DNA of 64,000 bases from Pontederia crassipes (lineage: Eukaryota; Streptophyta; Magnoliopsida; Commelinales; Pontederiaceae), in assembly GCA_030549335.1 (NCBI GenBank), contig CM060198.1, positions 63,903,958 to 63,967,957 of the forward strand, read 5' to 3'. Below, piece by piece: positions 11,914-22,900 of the stretch; positions within the stretch are counted from its first letter, which is position 1; every line of letters begins with the position of its first letter. The position numbers and the translations under genes are program-made. The notes under the pieces are model-generated. The model saw nothing but the letters and a program-made list of their open reading frames with translations, did not search any database and was not told the DNA's origin.

Positions 11914-13427
11914 TTTTAACAAATAACAAACCCAATAGCACTTTCCCTTAATGTTGATGAAATCCTTTTTGCGACATGGAATCTGTTGTTCGGTCTCTTG
12001 CACACTGAAGTTGTCAAGATTCTTCGAGGCTAAGTCAACTATCACATATATGATCAACTCCTTTCTATTGTTATCTTCATGTGTTAATTACTCTTCAATC
12101 TTTTATAGCGACATAACATCTTCAACATCAATTTTAATGTTTTCTGACGTGAATGTGTTTTCTTCAAAATTCTTTTGCTATGTGGAGATTAAACTGTTGA
12201 TGTCTCATCTTAAATATCAATGCCAACGCTTTCACATTCCATACTAGATGGTTCTTCTTTAAAATTATTTTGCTCATTTAGATATTGAATTGAAAATAAC
12301 TTATCTTCAATGTCCTTGCCCTGATATTGCAATAATATTTTAGTTGAGGTTTCATGAGAAAATGATGGGACATTAGACCATTCTGGTTTGAATGAAAATT
12401 TATTGTGCTAGTGCCTTAGAATAACCTATTTAATTTCACGTTGATTGATGCCTTCCTTTATTAAAGCTAGGCAAAAACAAAAAGCTGCAACCATAGTCAT
12501 GGGTTAGCTTTCACTTCAAGTCAAAGATTAGGAAGCAAACCTTCAATAAATGTTTTTTTTTTTGCTCTAATTTTTAGTGCGACTTAATAGCAGTTCAAAA
12601 TGGGCTGGTACTCTAATATTGCAGTTAATTTTTGAATTTTGACTAGCTTATCTTCTTAATGTTCTTCTCGGTTTGATCCCATTATTTTTAATTTGTTGAA
12701 ATCATTCTTCAATTTGAGTAACACCATCCAACAACACTAAAATCTCTTGAAGTACACAAACCTTAGGAAACTATAGAATTTATTTGCAGTTATGATAATC
12801 AAATCAAAAGCATAAATCATCCACAGTGCCATCCCATGATGATGAGATTGTACTAATATACCTAGCAGATGCAATAGATGACAACGGAATATGAAAATAT
12901 TATTAGATTAATGATCCAATTAGAAATTTTATATGAAAACTATGTGATAATAATAGAATGATTTTGACATCAATTAATAGGATTGTAAACTTTGATCTAT
13001 GATCAAATCTCCAATACCTTCAAGACAATTGCTCAAAATAAATTATCGGAAAAATATAACTTTCATAATAAAAGTTCCAAAGTCTATTAAATCCATAATT
13101 TTTTTAATTAAAGGCAAGTACTAAATTAAATAAGAAAAAACTAGGTAAATAATAAAATAAAAAAATTAAGAAAAATAGAATCAAGAAAGATAGTAGGATT
13201 TCTCCCCCACAAGACAAGCCATGGCTACTTGCTCCGTTGCTATTTGACCCGCGGAGTTTTGGGGAGCTGACTCCTAAGAAAAAAAACAGGAAATTTGGAG
13301 AGGATTTTAGTAATGGGCCGAGATGTGTTTTCATATTATTAGGCTTTTAGGCCCACTTATATTTTTGTTGGACTTTTCACCTTGGTGGTTAGAAAATATA
13401 AAGGTCACCCGTAGCATGAGCATGTAA
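11914..13427. other. Unresolved intergenic sequence
   Basis: Moderately AT-rich with closed frames. A few phrases (for example GAGTAACACC.TCCAA near 12716 and again near 47092) recur in the window, suggesting old repeat debris. No gene supported. Confidence 0.4.
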
Positions 13428-13436
13428 ATATATTAT

Positions 13437-14063
13437 GGCTCCTACCCACATAAGTAGATAGGAGCCTTCTACCTACTTTAGATGTCATCGGATGTAATCG
13501 GTCGACATCCGTTAAAATGTGGTCGATCTTTAAAAAAATTTCTTTCAACGACCGGTCCAAAAAGTTAAACTAGCGATCCCAAATCGGCTCGTCCTTCGTA
13601 AATGATGCCCTAGTTCTTTGCTCTCCTCTCATTTGCCCCCTTGAGCGCCTCCCCCATACGATGACCACGCCGATCTGCCATCGCCGCGAGCTTCTTCACC
13701 TGCAACCTAGCGACACCGTGAGCTTCTTCACCTGCGACCTGGTGACGCCGCGAGTTTCTTCACCCGCGATCTGTCGTCCAAGTTCCTACTACGGCTTCTT
13801 TTTTTATTTTTATTTTCTAATCCTTCAATGCGTGATCTGCTATCCAAGCCCTCACGCGCGATCTGCTATCCAAGCCCTCACGCGCGATCTGTTGTCCAGG
13901 TTCCCTAGGCACCTCATCAGGATCTGCTGCTGCTGAGCTTTCCTCACACACGATCTTGCTGCTGTTGAGGTTCCCTGCGGCTGTCGTGGTTCCCTCACGC
14001 ACAATCTGTTATTGTTCAGGTATGTTCGTTGTTGTTTTCTTTTTTATTTGTGGGAAACAAGCT
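13437..14063 (+). repeat. MULE left terminal inverted repeat
   Basis: Partner of 18729-19325. It contains repeated GAGCTTCTTCACCTGCGACCT-like units near 13690-13770 and repeated TCACGCGCGATCTGCT units near 13850-13950. Short open frames here and in the partner are mirror images of the same repeat and are not called as genes. Confidence 0.85.
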
Positions 14064-14669
14064 TTTGGGTCTTTCATATATGGTAATGAAGTCATGTGTT
14101 TCTTTTCTTTTTTGTTTTGTATGATTCATATGGTCGCATGACCTTATCAGCCCTCGTGTGCTGTTGGGCAACACAAAATCAGCACGGTAACTTGGAGAGC
14201 AGCAGGAGGAACTTGCAGTAGGAGACAAGGCTGACCTTGTCCTCACCTCGCGGCTCTACAAGGAGGTTAAAAACTATTTTGCCATCTGAATAAAACCTGA
14301 ACCTTTTGTTTTCTATTTGCTCATTCAGTTTCTTTTTCTCTGCTCTCCTTTTTTCCCCTTTTGTGGGTACTTTAGCTGCATTAATTATTTGAGGTTAAAA
14401 TTAGTATGTGTGTTAATTATCTGGCCTTTTGTTCAAATGTTATTAAATTATTGCTTCTGCAACATGTGTTCAAATGTGATTTGTGGGTACTTTAGCTGTG
14501 GTAATTATTGCTTCTACAGCATATTCAAATGTTATTAAATTCCAATGCCATTCGAATGTTATTAAAGCTTCCACAGCATGTGTTCAAATGTGAATTGTGT
14601 TCAAATTTTGCATGACACACTGTGAACATTAATCAAATTTTATGTCTACAGATTTTGTCTTCGTACACA

Positions 14670-15054
14670 ATGCCTAAATGCCATTGTCTAGAAGAAGCAA
14701 TAATAAAACATCTTGGACCGAGAATAATTCTGATAGAAGATTTTATGAGTGTCCATTTTACGAGGTGAGATGTAAAATTTTATGATATGTGTAATTTTAT
14801 ATTAAATTGCATATTTATGATTCTTTTTTATCTTGCAGCAACGAAGGGCGTGCAACTATTTTAAATGGATGGATCCTTCTTTTGAACCAAGATCTACACA
14901 AGTGATAAATGAATTGTTGCAAAAAATCGACAGGATGGAGGTTGCAACTTTAGTTGAAGAACCTAAAGTTAGGATTAATAGGAATAGAATGAAGTTATGT
15001 TGCCAATATTTTGTTGTAATAATTGTTCTTGTTGTATCGGTCATGCTTATATGA
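14670..15054 (+). pseudogene. GRF-type zinc-finger protein carried in the MULE, one-base deletion
   Basis: Two exons can be read: 14670-14764 (donor GAG|GTGAG) and 14839-15054 (acceptor TTGCAG). The pattern is MPKCHC.., TSWTENNSDRRFYECPF, then RRACNYFKWMDP, that is C-x-C..W..GRRFY.C....C.YF.W.D, the plant GRF zinc-finger layout. A helix-like IDRMEVATLVEE segment and a hydrophobic C-terminal segment (CCQYFVVIIVLVVSVMLI) follow. One base is missing in the A-run near 14706, so the start codon and the finger are in different frames. Such small GRF proteins are common in plant genomes; their role is not established. Either a young pseudogene or an assembly error in a homopolymer. Confidence 0.62.
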
Positions 15055-16399
15055 CATGAGTTTGCAAATTGGATGGCATGTAATATAAACGTAAAATGTA
15101 ATATGGATTCTCGATACCATGATTTAAAAGCTGATATTGTTGTCATTACTCTGTGCATATCTATGGTCCAGCAACATTATATCCAATACCCTCTTGCATA
15201 TTTGTGGTCTCCTAGGCAACTGGAGGCATCTTCCAGATTCCAGAATGTCAAGCACCCTCTGCATATCTCAACATGGTCAAGGATCAAGAGGTAGTAGCAG
15301 GCACTTTGGATGGTTGAGAAAGAGATGAGCATGAACCTTGATGCGACATGAAATAGAGGATCCAAGACCCACTTCGCTTTGTTCTTGAGAAATATAATTA
15401 ATTACAGAGACTAGCTTCATAGACCGAAGGCATAAAGTAACTTTTATGTTAAAATTATATAACCCATCAGTTCATTTATGTATGTATACATCCTCAATTT
15501 GGAAGTCCCGCTCAACAAAAAGGAAAGAACAGAAAGGGCTGCAAATAGAGGTTCATTGTCATTGGAGTCATTTGTCTTGTTACCAAGACTTGCAAAAGAA
15601 ATGAACATGATAAGATCTAACAGGAGCACTCAAATTTTAGACACTCATGAGGAAAACTACAGACGAAAGGACCACCTCATGTTCAGTGGCCTTCTGCATT
15701 CTATTTTAAACTACCTTCCACAACATAAGCATCTTCCTCTTTAAATTACGTAAAGCTCAGGGATGTTGTAGATGCATGTCAAGCACCATCTGCATGTCAA
15801 GCAACTCTCTCTCTCTCTCACACACACACATAAGCACTAGCATATCTCAACATCTAGATTCCAGAATGTCAGTCTTTTTCATAAATATCCTTAGCATGAT
15901 ACATTGTCTGTATATAGTCCAATGATAAAATGAACATGAAGATAAATTGTTCAGTGATACATTGTTTTACAAAATGCAGCATAAAAATAAGCTATTTTAG
16001 TCAAACTTAGGTCCTTGAAAATGCAATTTGATTCCAAAATACCTGCAAGAGTAACTTAGCTGTTATTAACCTAGTGGCAAGAATAAAGCAAGAACCAAGA
16101 ATCAAAAGTATAATAACCTGGTGGCAATTTGATTTCAAAATATCTGCAAGAGTAACTTAACTGTTATTAACCTAGTGGCAAAAATAAAACAAGAACCAAG
16201 AAAGATAATCTAGTGTCAATGGTATGCAAAGTGAAAGATAAGGATAGTGACTCACACGATAAACCATGTGGCAGAAATACAAAGTGAAAGATAAATGCCA
16301 GCTTAATCATCATTAGAACCTGTTGATGATAAACCTTGTGGCAAGAATCAAAATACAAAGTAAGCTTGAGAGGCATTAAAATGGAAAACCCAAAATGGT
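15055..16399. other. MULE interior without a recognisable gene
   Basis: The frames are closed. Phrases such as CATATCTCAACAT, GATTCCAGAATGTCA and GTCAAGCACC..CTGCAT recur near 15230-15290 and 15770-15880, so part is internally duplicated. A (CT)n(CA)n run lies near 15808-15830. Confidence 0.45.
16027..16201. repeat. Direct repeat, about 101-bp unit, two copies
   Basis: TTTGATT.CAAAATA.CTGCAAGAGTAACTTA.CTG begins near 16027 and again near 16128. It continues through CTAGTGGCAA.AATAAA.CAAGAACCAAG in both. Confidence 0.75.
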
Positions 16400-16632
16400 A
16401 CATGACATACTTTTACCTTCAACAATGGGCATGTCCTTTTTTTATCATGCCCATGCCTTTTGCAAGTTCCACAAGTCCTTTTCTTAGTGTCATTCTGGGA
16501 TAGCGAAATTTCAACGCTAGATTTAATTCTTTCAATATTTTTTGGTCTACTTTTAGACTTCGTACGAACCAGATCGTGTATGACAAATTGTGAATCTTGT
16601 AAGCTAACAGAGGTTGTTTGACTTACAAGAAT

Positions 16633-16712
16633 CTCATTAGCCAACTGTTGAGTTGCATGAATCCCACTTGTGCTCATTAGCCAACTGTTGAGTTGCATGA
16701 ATCCCACTTGCA
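16633..16712. repeat. 40-bp tandem duplication inside the FAR1 relic
   Basis: CTCATTAGCCAACTGTTGAG.. through CCCACTTG occurs twice in tandem (from 16633 and 16673). The unit of 40 bp is not a multiple of three, so it shifts the reading frame. Confidence 0.85.
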
Positions 16713-17436
16713 TCGACAATTACATTTGCAATATGGAAAGCCTGCATCTTTTTTATAACATCATCAATAATTGGAGCTCCAAATTCCAAATGTTTAGGTG
16801 ACATCAAACTCTACTTTCCACAAGTTACTTTGCCAAGTTAGTTTTTGAATGGGGGTTATAAAATCGCTACCATTGGATGATTTATCAAAAATAGCGTGGG
16901 CATTTGAGTATCTCGCATTTATTGTCCAACGATGAAGGACATATTCCTCAGGTAAGAATCCAACTCCTTTCTTATGGAGAACACAAAAAATGTGAGAACA
17001 AAATATTCCTTCTTGTTCATATTTTTTGCAAGAACACTTTATGGAAATTTGTTCAAAGTTACTAAATTACACGATATTCTTACCCTCATCAATAGTTCGC
17101 ATATGATAAACTGAGTACACTGACGTTTCTACATCTTTATATACCTTGCGAGCATATAAGTTGAAGGATTCTGTATATTATTCTTGAAACTTGCAAAATA
17201 TGACATGTGTGTAAACTGTGCCCGCATGGACCTCTAATGGATTTTTGAGATAATATGCAGGCGAGGAGTTCATAGTTTGAAAATCTTCTTTTTCCTCAAT
17301 TGCTCGGTGAGTTTGAATAGCCCTATCATATTGCTTTATAAAATCTAAAAGTGACGTGTTAGCATCTGTGAAAGAAACAACGCCATCTACATCTAATTTC
17401 CATTTGTGAAAGAAACTCAGATCCACACTTGTTTTA

Positions 17437-17678
17437 CAACAACAACAACAACAACAAAGCCTTATCCCACTAGGTGGGGTCGGCTACATGGATCATACGA
17501 CGCCATTCCGCTCTATTAGTAATCTCGTTGATCCATGTTCATAAGATTCGACAGGATTTTATGCTGGCTGTCGGGGCCTAACACAACCCTCCTCCTTTAT
17601 CCGGGCTTGGGACCGGCTATAAAATATAGGCGGAATTTATCTTGAAAAATAGATATGATATGATATTGAAAAATATAT
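17437..17678 (-). mobile_element. (TTG)n-tailed short retroposon, 13-bp TSD
   Basis: Read on the - strand it runs from TATAGCCGGTCCCAAG.. to CTAGTGGGATAAGGCTTTGTTG(TTG)n. It is flanked by CACACTTGTTTTA at 17424-17436 and 17679-17691. The conserved core matches the copy at 31217-31431. This 3' end with a TTG tail is typical of plant Au-type SINEs and RTE LINEs; which one is open. About 40 bp at its 5' end (17639-17678, ATCTTGAAAAATAGATATGA..) repeats the target sequence that lies just beyond the TSD, see findings. Confidence 0.85.
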
Positions 17679-18728
17679 CACACTTGTTTTATCTTGAAAA
17701 ATAGATATGATATTGAGACATTCATGAGTAAAATTTTTTTTTCGTATTGTCCTCAAATGATCAATACAATTTTGAGCAGTTATAAGTGGTTCCCCGGACA
17801 TATTAAGTGCACGAGCTATTTTTTATGGACCCATGCCAAATTCACGTAAGTTGGCAATAACTTCTTTTGAAGTTGCTTTATTTTGTTTTTGTGATCGTAG
17901 ATACTCTACTTTTGATGGCGTTGTTAGTGGATGACTATGTTGTTCTTCAAATCTTCTTATCTCTCACTTTCCATCCATTTGTAGGCCAACATATAATTGA
18001 ACAGGACAATCGTCCCTAACTTCTCTTCTTTGCTTAAATACTTTTTCAACTCTCCGCTTCAATTTTTTATGCCCTTCTTTAGAACACACATAAGTTCTAC
18101 TGATAACATTTCCTGTAACTCTAGACTTATGTGAAGCTTGTTTCCTAACTGAAAAACAAATCATTTTGACATACATATTGTAATAATTGTATGCTTCCTC
18201 ATCAGTGTCAAATATCATGCCAACAGATGGTTTCGATAATTCATAAGATTTCACATGCATATCTTCTTCCATGATATCTTCAACATTTAAGACCTCATTA
18301 ATCCTTTCATCCACATTATCAATTTCATCAGTAACCTCTGTCTCAATCTCCATAAAATAACCTTTAACTAACACGAACAAGAAAATGAGAAAAATAAAGT
18401 TGTTAGAATAAACATTTAATTAACATTATCATTTTGCATATCATATACATAGTTCTAATCTGGATTAAACATGCATTGCCGTCATAAAGGTATTCACATT
18501 TTTAGTTTAGATGAAACAAGATATGGTATTCACAAATCTAAAAACAATCTTGTTGGCTATGGTAATCACATGTCAAATTTAGATTAACTGTTGATCACAT
18601 GAATCATCATGCAAGTTGATAAGGTCACAAAACAAAAACAAAAGGACAAAGAACAAAGAAGAAGGACAAACAAAAAGAAAAGGACAAAGGTCACGTAAGT
18701 GAAGAAAATTATTTTAGAGAAGAAAGCC

Positions 18729-19325
18729 TGTTTCCCACAAATAAAAAAGAAAACAATAATGAACATACCTGAAGAGTAGTAGATTGTGCGTGAGGGAACC
18801 ACGACAGCAGCAGGGAACCTCAACAGCAGCAAGATCGTGCGTGAGGAAAGCTCAACAGCAGCAGATCCTGATGAGGTGCCTAAGGAACTTGGACAACTGA
18901 TCGGACGTGAGGGCTTGGATAGCAGATCGCGCATTGAAGGATTAGAAAAAAAAATAAAAAAGAAGCCGTAGTAGGAACCTGAACGGCAGATCACGGGTGA
19001 AGAAACGCGCGGCGTCACCAGGTCGCAAGTGAAGAAGCTCGCGGTGTCGCCAGGTCGCAGGCGAAGAAGCTCGCGATGACGGCAGATCGGCGTGGTCGTC
19101 GTATGGGGGGGAGGCGTTCAAGGGGGAAAATGAGAGGAGAGCAAAGAACTAGGGCATCATTTACGATGGACGAACCGATTTGGGATCGCCGGTTTAACCT
19201 TTTGGACCGGTCGTTGAAAGTAATTTTTTTAAAGATCGACCGCATTTTCACGGATGCCGTCCGATTACATCCGACGACATCTAAAGTAGGTAGGAGGCTC
19301 CTACCTACTTACGTGGGTAGGAGCC
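18729..19325 (-). repeat. MULE right terminal inverted repeat
   Basis: Reverse-complement partner of 13437-14063. It ends GTAGGAGCC at 19325, about 580 bp before the TOM40 start codon. Confidence 0.85.
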
Positions 19326-19345
19326 CCATTATATCCATATATTAT

Positions 19346-19903
19346 AGTAGTCCAGTATTAACAATTCTAAATATCCATGATTCATTAACTTAATGGAAAA
19401 ATGTATTATATATTTATATTACATCAGTTGCTCACACACGTGGATTAAACGTATAACATGTTATACATTGTTAATTTAATTAAATTGTATAAAGACCACT
19501 GTTCATAAATATTTCTGCAATAACAAGTAAATTGGGATAACCTCATGTTGTAGAAGTTGTCAATACGATTGTTGACTCTATGTATAAAAAATGCCAAATT
19601 AATGGAATAATAAGTAATTACTTAAATTTATCTGAACCTCGTATTTAATTCGAAAAGTGAATGAATATATCGCGTTGTAATGTAAAATGCACCATACATG
19701 TGACAGATAAATTGTTTTTTTTTTCTTAATCCCAAGTGAAAAGCCCATAAAAACCCTTCCAAAACCTGCATTTTTTTCTCTTTTCCACTTCTTCTCCACA
19801 GCCGCCGCTAGCGGCCGCCCTTCTTTCAGCTCTGTGCCCCAAGTTTCCAGTCTTCCGCGCTGCTCTGATCTTTTCCACTTGCCAAACCTAAATCGCTTCC
19901 CGG
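19346..19903 (+). promoter_or_regulatory. TOM40 upstream region and probable 5' UTR
   Basis: The left part is AT-rich; the last 110 bp are pyrimidine- and GC-rich, fitting a 5' UTR. No strong TATA box is seen, as is common for housekeeping genes. Because the MULE ends at 19325, all of the gene's own proximal promoter must lie in this stretch. Confidence 0.45.
19742..19747 (-). promoter_or_regulatory. Site II-like element (TGGGCT) upstream of TOM40
   Basis: AGCCCA on the + strand is TGGGCT on the - strand, matching the TGGGCY site II motif enriched in promoters of plant nuclear genes for mitochondrial proteins. It lies 157 bp before the ATG. A single short match can arise by chance. Confidence 0.35.
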
Positions 19904-22900
19904 ATGGGATCGTCCCCAAGCCATGCCGCCGCGACTCCGTCCCCGGCGTCGGTCCCCGCCGGCCCTGGAAGCGCCCCTCCTCTCCCGCCTCATCCCTACG
20001 GTGTTGGCCTCGCCGGCGTGCTCCCGCCGCCGCCGAAAGACGAGAAAGGCAACGCGGAGCCCGCCGAGCTGGAGAAGGTCGACTGGTTGAACCTCCCATG
20101 CCCCATCCCTTTCGAGGAGATCCAACGCGAGGCACTAAGTGAGTACTCCTTTTGGTTGGCTCTGTGTGATCGTCTCGGTCTCGATTTCTCAGTGTTTTGC
20201 GCCTTCTTAAGATCTACTCTCGCGGCGAGGTTTTGCTTTCTGTTTAGATGTTGGTTCTTGTCTTGTGTTCGCGTAAAATCTAGGATGCGAGTTAAATCAT
20301 CGTCTTTGTTACGAATATGGGATTTGGTTGAATGTTATGCTTTTATGGAAAAGAACACATGGAATTACTTGTGCCACTGATTAGCAACTACAAGGACATT
20401 ATCCCTTTATTGTTCATTTGCAATGGAAGTAAAGAACAATATTTTGATACATGTCCATCAAACAATGTTGAGGTGTTCGTATCCTTAAGCTATTAAGTAA
20501 GTTGTATTCCTGAAGTATTTCCTCTGAAATATCAAATATGTTGTGTGTAGTTAACTTTTTCTATTGAAAACTATCTGCACGATTGATGCCATGCATCTTC
20601 CAATTCAAGAACTTTGTTTTTTTTTTCCGTTCTGCTTGTTGCCTTTTCAATTAGATATGAAGTGTGTTGAGCCTATCAAATATCTGGATATTGACTTTTA
20701 AGTGTTGAATTTGGTGCAAGAAATTGGTTTCACTGGTTTGCTCATGTGGCAAAGGAAAAATGCTATGTTGTGATGAAAAATTAGCATACAGGGGAAAGAA
20801 GCCTTGTGAATATGCTTGTTGAAAATATTCTCCTATTGTACCTAAAAGAATCTTCTTCTATTACTACGAATGAAATTGAAAACATGTTATGGCATATGTG
20901 ATAATGTACTGATCCCTAATGTCATAGCGAGGCTCTTGTGAAATGTAAATTAAATGGTATTCAAAATAATGAAGTTTATCTTAAAGATGGGTATTTGATT
21001 TCTCGAGCTTATAAGTCACCTTCTTTTAAAAACTTATTTACAGTCAATCTTGGAGAACAATAAAGCTGAAGTACTGATGTCATTTTGGCATATTGGTTAG
21101 CTATGAATCCTCCTTTTTAATATGCTGTAGAAATTATTATTTGCAGTGTCTTTGAAGCCAGAGCTTTTTGAAGGATTAAGGTTTGATTTCACAAAAGGGT
21201 TAAATCAGAAGTTCTCTCTCAGCCACAGGTAGTTGGACAATATTAGATGGTTTTTACTTGATATTTTTGCTTCTTATGCAACAATTTTATTCGCATCCAT
21301 GTTTCTTTAGTGTTTTCATGGGTTCCATGGAAGTTCCTTCACAGTCTTCTGACACTATAAAAGTTCCAACTGCACATTATGAATTTGGTGCCAACTTTTT
21401 GGATCCAAAGGTTAGTGTTATTATTATTCATGCACTAGTTGTTGCACATCAATGTTCTCTTAATGGGAAATCTTCTGGAATTGATATAGTTGATGCTTGT
21501 TGGAAGAGTACTGACTGATGGAAGGCTTAATGCGCGAGTGAAATGTGATCTGACTGATAACCTCATATTGAAGATAAATGCTCAGGTACTCACCTCATTG
21601 GTTTCATTGTGTAAAGATATTTACATTTGGGTTCGGCAAATCATTTGTTATTGCTAACTAACTTCTTTTACTTTGCTTTTGCCAGCTCACTAATGAACCA
21701 CATTTCTCTCAAGGGATGTTTAACTTTGATTATAAGGTTGGTTTTAAATCTTAATTGTTTCCAGCATCTTGAAATTTTAATCTTGAACCATTTGACGTTG
21801 TTCAGGATGGTTCAGATCACTGGTAGTGACTAGCCTCTTACTTTCCATATGAGCTACTATTTTTTTTTCACATTTTGTTTGTGATAAGAGGATTAATCTA
21901 TGCTATTTTATGCACAACTCTTGCATAATTAAAAATACTCTGCAAAATTTTCCAAGGTATCACATGTGATGTGCTTGATTCAATTTTTTTCCTTCTAAAA
22001 AAGTTGACTGTTAAACAAACATATGCCAGCCAATAAATTCATGCTCTGATATTCTCATATCTCCGGATATTTAACTATTTTTTTTTCTGACTCACTTTTT
22101 CTTTGAAGTAGATGACAAATGGAGACATCTAAGTAATATTTTCCTAGAGCTATGTGACGATGGAATTGTTGGTTTTAACATTTTTGTACCTTGTTCTGTT
22201 GACAAGTAGTTTTCGTCCAGAAAATAAAAGTCTCATCATTTTGTACAGGGCAAAGATTACAGAACTCAGTTTCAAATTGGGAATAATGCCTTCTATGGTG
22301 CCAATTACATCCAGGTCTTTCTTTCTTGTTTACATGGTGCATTTGAATGCTTGTCTTGCTCAGATGGTAATCTCCATAATACAGATTTCTTTATGACTGA
22401 ATCTGCAGAGTGTTTCACCACATTTGTCTCTGGGCAGTGAAATTTTTTGGCTCGGTCATCAAAGGAAATCGGGCATTGGTTTTGCTGCTCGGTATAATAC
22501 AAATAAGATGGTATCATTTCTGTCCTCCTATGTTATTTGTGGTTTGACACAACTCACTTTCTTTGTTTTTTCTTTGAAAGAAAATCACATTCTTTATTAG
22601 CTCGCATGTAATAGAACTTTTGGTCAAGACCATAGCTTTTGTGTTTAAGAGTGAAAACTCTCTATCATTGTCATTGTAGCTTCTCGACCTTTTAAGTTTC
22701 TTTTCTTTGGAATTCAAGGGATGACTAGCATGGTGATACCCATCCAGTCATATGATGTAATAAAGCAAGTTACTTATTTTGGTAATCTGAAAAGGTAAAA
22801 CCATATCTAAGCATCCTCTATCCCAGTAAGAAGTGCCTTAGCATGATGCACAACATTTTCTACATAGTATTAGTACTATGGTGTTGCATTTGAATGACTT

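Larger units (their letters stand above)
16400..18380 (-). pseudogene. FAR1-type MULE transposase-related gene, decayed and lacking the MULE domain
   Basis: On the - strand, 18380-17964 gives an acidic N-terminus and then the FAR1 DNA-binding domain (VGMIFDTDEEAYNYYNMY.., CFSVRK.., TYVCSKEGHK.., DDCPVQL). An in-frame TGA follows where the family has Trp (DGK-W-EIR), then RRFEEQHSHPLTTPS and a second stop. After a retroposon at 17437-17678, the frame resumes at 17426 with TSLLDFIKQYD, EVHAGTVYTH and a SWIM zinc finger (CSCKKYEQEGIFCSHIFCVL) near 17030-16960. The end (16719-16400) has KRTCGTCKRHGHDKKRTCP. The central DDE (MULE) transposase domain is absent, so this copy could not have catalysed transposition. 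A 40-bp direct repeat (16633-16712) also shifts the frame. Confidence 0.85.
13437..19325. mobile_element. Mutator-like element (MULE) with about 0.6-kb terminal inverted repeats
   Basis: The two ends are long inverted copies: 13437-14063 matches the reverse complement of 18729-19325, with weaker similarity inward to about 14150 and 18594. Each extreme end is a small hairpin, GGCTCCTACC..GGTAGGAGCC. Inside are a decayed FAR1-type transposase gene on the - strand (16400-18380) and a small GRF zinc-finger gene on the + strand (14670-15054). Long TIRs plus a FAR1-type protein indicate a MULE. A 9-bp duplication is not clean: ATATATTAT lies directly left (13428-13436), but its right copy (19337-19345) is 11 bp beyond the TIR end, so it may be chance in AT-rich DNA. 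Confidence 0.85.

Noticed and set aside
13428-19345. ATATATTAT as the MULE's 9-bp target duplication
   Set aside because: The left copy touches the TIR, but the right copy is 11 bp beyond the TIR end in AT-rich DNA, so it is not accepted as proof.
19599-20135. 178-codon - strand open frame over the TOM40 start
   Set aside because: Antisense shadow of GC-rich TOM40 exon 1. The + strand reading is a recognisable protein.
21800-21829. Possible TOM40 exon (GATGGTTCAGATCACTG after TTCAG)
   Set aside because: Including it breaks the reading phase. The protein joins perfectly from FNFDYK (exon 5) to GKDYRTQF (exon 6) without it, as in the family.
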